Source of the DNA: Hyalangium ruber
Lineage (GTDB): Bacteria > Myxococcota > Myxococcia > Myxococcales > Myxococcaceae
Assembly: GCF_034259325.1 (NCBI RefSeq)
Contig: NZ_JAXIVS010000013.1
Coordinates: 274,153 to 338,152, forward strand
Reading direction: 5' to 3'
Length of the DNA stretch: 64,000 bases
Positions within the stretch are counted from its first letter, which is position 1, and every line of letters begins with the position of its first letter. Of this stretch, positions 28,826 to 36,127 are shown piece by piece. Below the pieces are notes generated by a model. That model saw only the letters and a list, made by a program, of their open reading frames with translations. It was not told the origin of the DNA and did no database searches. Both the position numbers and the translations under genes were made by a program.

Positions 28826-29731
28826 CTACCAGAGCGGGGGTCGATCACTGAGGCGGGAGATGAAGCCCTCCAGGGGAAGGCGCCGGAACTTCTTCCCATC
28901 CTGGGAGTCCGCCAGGCACTCCGGGCTCGTCACCAGCAGCCGCTCGCGCACGTCGAACGCGCTGGCCCTCAGCGAGGCATCCGCCTCTTCGAGCGTGGGG
29001 CCCTGGAGCCGCAACAGTCCGTCCTCCTCCCCCGCGAGCCAGACGGTTCCGGCGTACTTCGCCACGTCCGTCACCATGCCCGGGGACTCCACCACCTCGG
29101 ACCAGCCGTACACCGAGCCCTCCATCACCCCATTGTCCCCGCAGGCATACACCTCGTCCTCGGAGACCGCGTGGATGCCCGTGAGCACGGCCTGCGTGAA
29201 GGAAGGGACGGTGTTCCACTTCCCGCCGTTCCACCACGCGATGAGGCCGTTTCGCCCGACGGCATAGATGAAGTCGCGAGCCAGCCCGTGCATCGCGATG
29301 ATCTCGCCCGGCGAGTCCCACTCCTGCCACCGCTTGCCGTCCCAGCAGAACAGCGCGGACTCCCGCTGGCCGACCTTGGGGCCCCACGCCAGCACGAACT
29401 GATCGTCCAGGCCCCACACCCCCATGGCCAGGAAGGGCAGCGCGTGGAACTTCCAGTCCGGGTGGAGCGGATCCTCGGCCCGGTTGATGTGCATCCCTCC
29501 CCGGAGGTGGCTGCCCTCGGCCACGTACACGCTCCCGGAAGGCGAGCGCCACAGACCGGTGAGCCACCCGACCTGGCCCAGCAGCGTGAAGACCTGCCCG
29601 TTCACCACCTGTCCCACCCAGGACTCGGCATGGTCCTCCACCCAGCCCGGGCCTTCCCAGCGATCGGCCAGGAAGTGGCAGTCCCAGGCCGAGGGTCCGC
29701 TGGCCTGCCGGAACTCGTGTGCCAGCTTCAT
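28826..29731 (-). CDS. Propeller-like protein, candidate effector partner
   Basis: 301 residues with no signal peptide. Repeating units built around Trp and Gly (GVWGLDDQFVLAWG, DFIYAVGRNGLIAWWNGGKWN, DEVYACGDNGVMEGSVYGWSEV, GTVWLAGEEDGLLRL) suggest a beta-propeller of at least five or six blades. It lies between a 105-residue protein gene and the His-rich putative effector, with 6- and 9-base gaps, so the three are one transcript. The protein may be an immunity or loading factor for the downstream product; this is inference from position. I know no function for the family. Confidence 0.6.
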   Translation of the reverse strand: MKLAHEFRQASGPSAWDCHFLADRWEGPGWVEDHAESWVGQVVNGQVFTLLGQVGWLTGLWRSPSGSVYVAEGSHLRGGMHINRAEDPLHPDWKFHALPFLAMGVWGLDDQFVLAWGPKVGQRESALFCWDGKRWQEWDSPGEIIAMHGLARDFIYAVGRNGLIAWWNGGKWNTVPSFTQAVLTGIHAVSEDEVYACGDNGVMEGSVYGWSEVVESPGMVTDVAKYAGTVWLAGEEDGLLRLQGPTLEEADASLRASAFDVRERLLVTSPECLADSQDGKKFRRLPLEGFISRLSDRPPLW

Positions 29732-29737
29732 GGAAGC

Positions 29738-30055
29738 TCAGGCCCCCGTGGCGCGCTTGACGTTGAGGTGGGCCTTGAACTGGTTGACCTCGGGGTGCGC
29801 CTGCTTCAGCGCCGCCATGCTCTGCTCGACGCGCTGAGTGACTTCAGGGTCCTCTTTGCGGAGCTTTCGACCGAAGACGAACATGTACATGATCGTGTCG
29901 GGCAGCGAGGGGTGTGGCACCGCGCGGAAGAAGAAGATGCGCAGGGTCGCCGGATCGTCCACGTCGATCTCCGCATCCGGCGTGAAGTGGCTGTTCTTCT
30001 CGAGGTAGTCCTGCAAGAAGCCTTCGGCGGTCTCTGCGACCTGCGCGATATCCAT
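29738..30055 (-). CDS. Small uncharacterised protein of T6SS-linked operon
   Basis: 105 residues, cytoplasmic by composition. A helix–strand pattern with DAEIDVDDPATLRIFFFRAVPHPSLPDTIMYMFVFGRKL is followed by a helical, charged end. It has a good GGAGGG site 8 bases before the ATG and begins the three-gene set 29.7→27.7 kb. It resembles no family I know. Size, position and order (small gene first, large putative effector last) suggest an adaptor or immunity protein. It diverges from the DUF3396 gene. Confidence 0.55.
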   Translation of the reverse strand: MDIAQVAETAEGFLQDYLEKNSHFTPDAEIDVDDPATLRIFFFRAVPHPSLPDTIMYMFVFGRKLRKEDPEVTQRVEQSMAALKQAHPEVNQFKAHLNVKRATGA

Positions 30056-30172
30056 CGGCGACCCTCCTGCTCGCGGAGGCCTCTTGCGCCTCCGTGAATC
30101 CACGGCTGATAGTCCTACAGCCTTCGAGGGGTTGCCAGGAGCCAATGTGCCGACATCGGGAGGGATTTGAGG

Positions 30173-31099
30173 ATGCGAGAGTCGCGTGGCCCAGGGGTCG
30201 ACGTGCTCGCGGACAGTCCCGAGGTGAGCGTGACTCGCTGCGCGCTGGGGCTGACGCTGTACCTGGACGAGCCTTTCGTCTGGGCGAGCGAAGGCGCCCG
30301 GGCCCTGCTCGAGTGCTACCTGCAGCTGGCGCCGAGGGAGGCGCTGTCCTGGTACACCACCTCGACGCTCGATGCGTGGCACCGCTTCACGCCGGAGGCG
30401 GCCGAGAGCATCCTGGAGTCGCTGCCCGTGCCCTGGTCCGAGGAGCGCGTTCGCCACTTGTTCACCTTCCGTCTGGCGGACGAGCTCGGGGCTCCCGGAC
30501 TGGGCTTCCTATATAAGGAGATGGATGCGGCCCGGGGGCGGCGGGGCTTCCTCCAACTGCTGCTGCCCGAGCGGCATGACCCGAAGGATCTGCTGCGGCT
30601 GGCGAACGAGATCGGCGAGCGCTGGCCCGTGCTTTGTGGCGTGGGTGGCTACATGGGCACCTGGAACGAGTGGCTCAAGCCCACCGCGTTCTGGAGCCTG
30701 CTTCGCTGGAGCAAGCGCTTCCTGGGGCTCGATATCCAGGATCCGGATCCCATGTGCTGGTTCGCCGCCGACGGGTTGCCTGGCAGCAACTGGCTGACGC
30801 TCGTGGGAGATGGCCTCGCCGAGCGGATCGGGCTGGACGTGCCGGCCCTCCAGGCGCAGCGGTGGACGGAGGGCACTCGGGTCCATGCGCTGCGGCGGGC
30901 CACGCTCATCCAGGCGGGTGCCGCGCCCACGCTGGGAGATGTCAACGCGCTGAGCTACCCCGCCGCCTACGCGGAGGTGGCTCGGGTGCTGGAGCCCTAC
31001 TTCGTGAAGGAGGCGCCCGAGTACTGGGGCGGCTTCCACGAGGAGAAGAAGACGGCGCAGTGGCTGCGGCGCCTCGTCTACCCCGAGGACCTGCGCTGA
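30173..31099 (+). CDS. Type VI immunity-family protein (DUF3396/TsiV-like)
   Basis: 308 residues. Features of DUF3396 are present: SWYTTSTLDAWHRFTPEAAESIL near the N-terminus, LCGVGGYMGTWNEWLKP in the middle, and a C-terminal LGDVNALSYPAAYAEVARVLEPYF. Members of this family protect against T6SS effectors or sit next to them. The ATG has GGGAGGG at 8 bases and a TTG just before it is less likely. It is the only rightward gene in the T6SS island and faces the KAS-like gene at its 3' end. Its cognate effector is not obvious. Confidence 0.75.
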   Translation: MRESRGPGVDVLADSPEVSVTRCALGLTLYLDEPFVWASEGARALLECYLQLAPREALSWYTTSTLDAWHRFTPEAAESILESLPVPWSEERVRHLFTFRLADELGAPGLGFLYKEMDAARGRRGFLQLLLPERHDPKDLLRLANEIGERWPVLCGVGGYMGTWNEWLKPTAFWSLLRWSKRFLGLDIQDPDPMCWFAADGLPGSNWLTLVGDGLAERIGLDVPALQAQRWTEGTRVHALRRATLIQAGAAPTLGDVNALSYPAAYAEVARVLEPYFVKEAPEYWGGFHEEKKTAQWLRRLVYPEDLR

Positions 31100-31108
31100 C
31101 GCGGGGGC

Positions 31109-32203
31109 TCACTCCTCCCGGGAGATGAGCACCACGCCGCGATCCCCGCTCGCGCTGGAGCCCGTGAGCAGGCAGGTGGCGGCTCCTGGATCGCCGCGCA
31201 ACATGCCCTCCACGGCGATGGCGAGGCCCGTGGGCATGGCGGCGGCTCCGAGATCGCCCAGGCACTCCGAGAGGAACTCCAGCGCGGCCGTCGGCGGCAT
31301 CACGTCGTGCGCCACCCGCGGCCAGGCGAGCTGGAACTCGTGGATGCGCAGCTCCTCGGCCGTCATGTCCGAGAGCCACCAATCCAGGGTGCGCTGCTCC
31401 TCGCGCAGGCGCTCGGACACCACCCGACCCGCGCGGGTGAGGCCCGTGGCCATGCAGGGAACCTCGTTGTCCCACCTGGCCGGCTCGCGATCGGTGGCCA
31501 CCGTGTCGAGCCGCGCCAGCACGGGCCAGCGCGCCCGCTTCGCCACCTCGGGACGGGCCAGCGCGAAGAACGCCGCGCCCTCCCCTGCCAGGGCGGCATT
31601 CAGGTTCTCGCCGTCGAAGAGGCGCTGCTGGGCGATGAGCGTCTCCACCACCTCGGGATCGTAGGAGGTGTCCACTCCTCCCACGAGCGCCACGTCGACC
31701 TGTCGATTGCGCAGCACCGCGCCCGCCTCCAGCAGGGCGAAGGCGAGCGAGGCGTGTCCCCGGGGCTCGACGTGGACCAGGGGCTTCAACCCCCGCTCCT
31801 CCAACGGCTTCACCAGCGCCCGCTCCACCTGGAGGCGCTGTTCCCGGAAGGCCTTGTCCCCCAGCCGCTCGGGCAGGCAGATCACCAGCGCCACGGTGGC
31901 GTTCGGGGGCAGCTCGCCCAGGGAGTCCAGCAGTTGGGTGAGCGTTCGGGTGGCGATGGGCGCGAGGCGGGCGGCCCCGGAGTCCCTCGTGGGCAGGGTG
32001 CGGATGGGCGCCATCGTCACCTTCTTGCCGTTGGGCGCGCGGAACGGCGTCTCGGAGAAGGCGGACAGCTCCGCGCGCCGGAAGGCCCACGTCTGGTAGG
32101 GCGAGAAGGCCAGCCCGTTCCACGCGGCCGTCCCGACGATGACGGGGGCCGCGCCGAAGCGGCCTCCGAAGTGGGCGGACTCAGGAGGGAGCGGCGCGCT
32201 CAC
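31109..32203 (-). CDS. Beta-ketoacyl synthase-like protein of T6SS cluster (probably non-catalytic)
   Basis: 364 residues with a thiolase-like fold: VGTAAWNGLAF, a middle segment VEPRGHASLAFALLEAG, VALVGGVDTSYDPEVVETL, AALAGEGAAFFAL and a C-terminal SASGDRGVVLI. Where a ketoacyl synthase has its nucleophile Cys (TACxSS), this protein has His-Ala (RGHAS), so condensing activity is doubtful. Such proteins recur beside DUF2169 and PAAR genes in T6SS loci, where their role is unknown. The GTG start overlaps the DUF2169 stop by 4 bases. It should be cytoplasmic. Confidence 0.75.
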   Translation of the reverse strand: MSAPLPPESAHFGGRFGAAPVIVGTAAWNGLAFSPYQTWAFRRAELSAFSETPFRAPNGKKVTMAPIRTLPTRDSGAARLAPIATRTLTQLLDSLGELPPNATVALVICLPERLGDKAFREQRLQVERALVKPLEERGLKPLVHVEPRGHASLAFALLEAGAVLRNRQVDVALVGGVDTSYDPEVVETLIAQQRLFDGENLNAALAGEGAAFFALARPEVAKRARWPVLARLDTVATDREPARWDNEVPCMATGLTRAGRVVSERLREEQRTLDWWLSDMTAEELRIHEFQLAWPRVAHDVMPPTAALEFLSECLGDLGAAAMPTGLAIAVEGMLRGDPGAATCLLTGSSASGDRGVVLISREE

Positions 32204-33228
32204 ACCGGCTCCTTCTCGACGACCTGGATGTACTCCAGGCGGCGCGAGGGCCGGGGCACGGGCACCACGGTGCGCCACGTCAGCTCCAGCGTCTGCTCGT
32301 CCGAGGGCCGCAGCAGCACTGTGTCCAGCACCGGCCGGTACTCGGTGTTGGTGCGATCCGTGCGGGCGCTCACGCCGAAGTGCAGCTTGGGCAGGGCGAA
32401 CTGATACAGCCCCTCGGCCGAGAGGTTGAGCAGGCGCACCATCTCGCTCCCCTTGAGGTACTCGGGGCAGATCAGCGCGGGCGTGGCGAGCTGGTGGTGG
32501 CGCTCGTCGAAGTCCAGGGGTAGCAGCGGCATGCGCTCCTTCATCCACCGCTCGTCCATTGTCCCGGTGTAGCGCCGGCGAGGCTCCCAGTGGCGCCCCA
32601 GCGCCCCTACCCCCGCGGGCGCGGGTTTCGTCCGCACCGTGGAGATCAGATCGGCCGGATCCTCGATCTGCGGGCCAAGCTGATGAACCAGGGCATTCGA
32701 GTCGCGCGTGACGCCACGGCCCAGGGGGTTGCGGGGCTCCTCCAGCGGCGGCTTGCTGGGATCGCTCGCGTCCACGCCGCCGTAGGCGTACTCCCAGCGC
32801 AGGGGCAGGCTCGTGAAGGGCTCGGGCGGACCGAGCGTCAGCCCGAGGGCGCCCTTGTACCAGACGCGGGTTCCGAACACGCGCAGGCTCTTGGCGACGG
32901 GCCCCACCTCCACGTGGACGTCGAGCTGCTTCACCGGCTCGCCGCCCTTGCTCATGGCGTGGCCCACCACCACCACGTCCGTGGAGGGCTTGCGGATGCA
33001 CACGTCCGCCGGGAGCTTCACGCTGGAGGCCTCGGGCTTGTCCTTGTCCCAGGGCTCGTCGGCGTAGCGCACCTCCGCGCCACCGACGCGCGTCACCCGT
33101 GCGCTGCCCGGCTCGATCGAGAACAGCTCCTTGATGAGGACCACCACCAGGTTGCCCCCGTCCATTCCCAGCTGGGGGACCAGGGCCACCGTGGAGCTCG
33201 TGGCGTTGTGCAGCTCGGGCGTGTTCAC
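32200..33228 (-). CDS. DUF2169 domain protein (T6SS accessory)
   Basis: 342 residues without signal peptide. Recognisable DUF2169 features are the N-terminal ELHNATSSTVALVPQ, the VVVLIKELFSIEPG strand, KPSTDVVVVGHAM, LRWEYAYGGVD, the NPLGRG segment and the LICPEYLKGSE region. DUF2169 proteins act as adaptors that help load PAAR-linked effectors onto VgrG. The gene follows the HEAT-repeat gene by 6 bases and overlaps the KAS-like gene. The GTG start is supported by GGTGAGG upstream. Confidence 0.88.
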   Translation of the reverse strand: MNTPELHNATSSTVALVPQLGMDGGNLVVVLIKELFSIEPGSARVTRVGGAEVRYADEPWDKDKPEASSVKLPADVCIRKPSTDVVVVGHAMSKGGEPVKQLDVHVEVGPVAKSLRVFGTRVWYKGALGLTLGPPEPFTSLPLRWEYAYGGVDASDPSKPPLEEPRNPLGRGVTRDSNALVHQLGPQIEDPADLISTVRTKPAPAGVGALGRHWEPRRRYTGTMDERWMKERMPLLPLDFDERHHQLATPALICPEYLKGSEMVRLLNLSAEGLYQFALPKLHFGVSARTDRTNTEYRPVLDTVLLRPSDEQTLELTWRTVVPVPRPSRRLEYIQVVEKEPV

Positions 33229-33234
33229 GTCACC

Positions 33235-35217
33235 TCACCTCGCATACCGCGTCGCCCAGCCGTCGGCCTTGCTCCGCCGGGCCCCGGCCTCCACGTGTGT
33301 CTTCCATGCCTCCAGCTGGGTGAGCTGTCGCGCGACGAAGTCCCCGCGATCCAGCGGGATGGCTCCGCCCGTGCGCACGGCCAGCTCCACGTGGGCCAGC
33401 CGCCGCTGCGCGGGGAGCGCGTCCTGGGACTCCAACTCCCACAAGGAGATCCGTGGACTCCAGACGTGCCCGAATCGGTAGCGCGTGCCCGCCTTGGCGT
33501 TGCGGTCGTGCTTCGACCACCACGCCGACCAGATCGGAGCCTTGTCCGTGAGGTCCGGCACGAGCCGGGGCGGCTCGAAGGCGCGCAGGAAGGGCTGTGC
33601 CTCACGCGGGTACTCGGGGTCCGGCAGGTCCTCCGTCAGGGAAGCGCCCGTGAGCCGCTGCAGTGCCTCCAACGCCGCGGCCTTCGCTTCGGGCTCCTCT
33701 CCCGCGAGGTGCTTCAGCAGCGCGTCCATGAACTCGAGGCTGCCGAACCAGCCGAGCGCCCGCAGCACCGTGGGCGCTCCTCCCGCCGCCAGCGCCGCGC
33801 GAAATGCCTCCGCCCCGTTCTCGTCCGAGGCCACGGCCAGGAAGAGGGCGGCGTCCGCGAACCCTCCCCTCCCCTCCTGAGTCAGGGCGTAGGCGCGCTC
33901 CAGGCCCGTCTCGCTGCGCCTCAGTAGAGCGCTCTCCAGCGCCGCGCGGACGACCTCCTCATCCTCGTGACGCAGTGCGTAGGTGAGCGCCTCGTGAGGA
34001 GCATCGCCCTGCGTGGTCCCCAGTCCCTGGCTGGCGGCTCGCACCACCTCCAGCTCCGGATCCTCCAGGCCGCGTATCGCCTCGGCCGCCGAGAGTGCCC
34101 CTCGCCGCGCCAGCACGCGCAGGCCGATGGCTCTCCGGGCAACCCCTTCAGCCGCCAGCCATGGTCGCACGGCCCCCTCGATTCCCGGGTGCGGCGCGAG
34201 AGCCAGCGCGTCGGTCACGGCCTCGGCCATCTTGGGATCATCGAGCTCCACCGTTCTAATGATGCGCAGCGCCTGATCGAGCGCGTCCTGCCCCGCCAGC
34301 GAGCCGAAGAGGAACAGGTTGGCCCAGGTCAGCTCCGGATCGGGCTCCGGCCGCTCTTCCAGCATCTTCACCAGCCGCGGCAGCACCTGGGGGCCACAGG
34401 CGACGATGGCATCCACGCGGCGCACCAGCCGCCGCTCCGTGCGCTCACCGTTCCACCAAGCGGTCAGCGGATGGGGCCGGCGCATGAGGCCGAACATCCC
34501 CAGGTCCTCCATGCACGTGCGCGCATGGCCCAGCAGCACCTCCTGCTCCTGCTTCGCGGTGCCGAAGTGGAAGTGCAGGGCCTCGTCATCCGTGGCGGCG
34601 GGTCTGTCTTCTTCCGCTGGAGCTTCCTTGGGAGTGTCCTCGCCAGCGGCCTCGAAAGCCGCCAGCCGGGCCTGCGCCGCCGCCAGTAGCGCGTCGAGCT
34701 GCGCCGGCGTCGTCACCGGCGGTGGCGCCTCGGGAGCGGGAGGAGGCGACGCCTCGGGCTCGGGCAGCTCCGGCAGGGGGATGGCGGGCAGCAGCACCTC
34801 CCGTTCGGGATCGAGCAGCCGAGGCTCCCGGAGGCTGGCGCGCACGGGCTCGCGGACTCCCGCGCGCTCCTCGGGCCGCGCTTCGTCCTCCGCGAGCGGC
34901 TCGCCCACGGCCCGGATCGCCGCCTTCATGGCCTGCTGGATCAGATCCAGCTCGGCGATCCCGCCGGGGTCCGCCGTGGGCACCTGCGCCAGGAGCGTGG
35001 CCGCCATATGGAGGTGAGCGGCCATGGCCTTGAGGCTCTCGCGCTGGGTCGCCCAATCCCCACGCGCCGCGCTCGCCTCGTAGACCTCTCGCAGGGCCAG
35101 CGCGAGCTGCTCCTCGGCCTGGCGGACCGGCAGTGCGGGATCCGCCACCGCGCGCAGCCCCAGCAGCGCCTCGTCGAGCAGCGCCTGGACCGTCTGAATG
35201 CCCACCCGCCCGCTCAC
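33235..35217 (-). CDS. HEAT-repeat protein of T6SS loci (TIGR02270-like)
   Basis: 660 residues. An N-terminal helical part (about 1–110) is joined by a Pro/Ala/Glu-rich linker to a segment starting HFHFGTAKQEQEVLLGHARTCMEDLGMF. HEAT-type helix pairs follow (GIEGAVRPWLAAEGVARRAIGLRVLARRGAL, EVVRAASQGLGTTQ, ALTYALRHEDEEVVRAALESALL). The layout fits the TIGR02270 family often found near PAAR and DUF2169 genes. It is probably a cytoplasmic scaffold, but the mechanism is not known. A GTG start begins MSGRVGIQTVQALL; the preceding PAAR-like gene ends 10 bases before. Confidence 0.82.
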   Translation of the reverse strand: MSGRVGIQTVQALLDEALLGLRAVADPALPVRQAEEQLALALREVYEASAARGDWATQRESLKAMAAHLHMAATLLAQVPTADPGGIAELDLIQQAMKAAIRAVGEPLAEDEARPEERAGVREPVRASLREPRLLDPEREVLLPAIPLPELPEPEASPPPAPEAPPPVTTPAQLDALLAAAQARLAAFEAAGEDTPKEAPAEEDRPAATDDEALHFHFGTAKQEQEVLLGHARTCMEDLGMFGLMRRPHPLTAWWNGERTERRLVRRVDAIVACGPQVLPRLVKMLEERPEPDPELTWANLFLFGSLAGQDALDQALRIIRTVELDDPKMAEAVTDALALAPHPGIEGAVRPWLAAEGVARRAIGLRVLARRGALSAAEAIRGLEDPELEVVRAASQGLGTTQGDAPHEALTYALRHEDEEVVRAALESALLRRSETGLERAYALTQEGRGGFADAALFLAVASDENGAEAFRAALAAGGAPTVLRALGWFGSLEFMDALLKHLAGEEPEAKAAALEALQRLTGASLTEDLPDPEYPREAQPFLRAFEPPRLVPDLTDKAPIWSAWWSKHDRNAKAGTRYRFGHVWSPRISLWELESQDALPAQRRLAHVELAVRTGGAIPLDRGDFVARQLTQLEAWKTHVEAGARRSKADGWATRYAR

Positions 35218-35227
35218 GCCCGCATCC

Positions 35228-35605
35228 TTACCGGGAGTCCCCGAAGCCCACGTTGCCCGTCACGCAGACGGGCTTGCCCTCGAAGTGGACGGTGACGGCG
35301 GGCACGGGCAGGCCCCATGCCACGCCACGGTTCACGCCCGCCACGGTGATGTCCTTGGTGAGCGCGACGCCGGGCTCGTTGCCCTTCATGTTCCCCGTCT
35401 TGCAGAACGAGCTGTGGACCTTCTTGCTCTCGATCTCGATGTTGCTGCACTTGACGCTCAGCGAGCCCGAGTCGCCCATGATCGGATACGGCATGGGCAG
35501 GGGGCTGGGCGCCGCGGGCGTGTGGCACATGTTGGGCGCCATGGGCACCACCTGGTGCTTGCTCTTCTCTCCAACGACGGTCAGGCCTAGCGCGGTGACG
35601 CTCAT
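35228..35605 (-). CDS. DUF4150 PAAR-like spike tip protein
   Basis: 125 residues. The pattern VVPMAPNMCHTPAAPSPLPMPYPIMGDSG, then VKCSNIEIESKKVHSSFCKTGNMKGNEPG and the terminal VTGNVGFGDSR match DUF4150/PAAR-like proteins, which cap the VgrG spike and sharpen it. The protein is the tip domain only, with no fused toxin. Its place between the vgrG block and the accessory genes fits that role. The ATG is unambiguous. Confidence 0.88.
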   Translation of the reverse strand: MSVTALGLTVVGEKSKHQVVPMAPNMCHTPAAPSPLPMPYPIMGDSGSLSVKCSNIEIESKKVHSSFCKTGNMKGNEPGVALTKDITVAGVNRGVAWGLPVPAVTVHFEGKPVCVTGNVGFGDSR

Positions 35606-35616
35606 GGGCGCGGCTC

Positions 35617-36117
35617 CTAGTTCAGCTTGATGAGGGTGGCGAGGATCTTGGCCATCTCCCGCGCCCGAGTGAGCACGCGGTCGGCATACAGCTCGACCTC
35701 GGCCGGCATGATCTGCAGGAAGGCTCCAGGGACGCGCAGCAGCGCCTTCTCCTCGGCCGTGACGGAGAAGCTGCGCACGCGCGCGTTCACCGCGCCCTGG
35801 CGATCGATCGGCAGCGCGCGCTGGGTGGCGAGCAGGCCCGCGATGATCGGTGTCTCCGAGCCGTCCACGACGACCCGGGCCCCCGAGGCCAGCGCCTCAT
35901 CGAGGAGCGCCGGATCCACCGAGGCATCCACCGGCAGCACGTGCTCCGCCGCGCCGATGCGCACCCGCCACCCCTCCCCTTCCCGCGCCACCAGTCGCCC
36001 GAGGCTCATGGCGGGCAGCGTCACCGAGGGCTTCGGCGCCAGGCGTACCTGCCGCTGGGGCTCCGTCGGGGACTCGGTCTCTTCAGGCTCCAGACTCTTG
36101 AGTGCCTGCATGGTCAT
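35617..36117 (-). CDS. Small T6SS-cluster protein (DUF6484-like)
   Basis: 166 residues, cytoplasmic. After a disordered start comes a small beta domain (LGRLVAREGEGWRVRIGAAEHVLPVDASVDPALL, ARVVVDGSETPIIAGLL) and a long C-terminal helix (AEVELYADRVLTRAREMAKILATLIKLN). This is like the DUF6484 proteins that accompany vgrG and DUF4150 genes. The family call is tentative. It starts 10 bases after the third vgrG and ends 11 bases before the PAAR-like gene, so it belongs to the same transcript. Confidence 0.6.
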   Translation of the reverse strand: MTMQALKSLEPEETESPTEPQRQVRLAPKPSVTLPAMSLGRLVAREGEGWRVRIGAAEHVLPVDASVDPALLDEALASGARVVVDGSETPIIAGLLATQRALPIDRQGAVNARVRSFSVTAEEKALLRVPGAFLQIMPAEVELYADRVLTRAREMAKILATLIKLN

Positions 36118-36127
36118 GTCTCCCTGT

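Noticed and set aside
30509..31039. Minus-strand frame opposite the DUF3396 gene
   Set aside because: The + strand protein has family motifs and a ribosome site; the minus frame is a shadow.
31109..33001. 630-residue reading of the KAS-like gene
   Set aside because: The first 266 residues are Arg/Gly/Pro-rich antisense-like text over the DUF2169 gene; the GTG at 32203 gives the natural protein.
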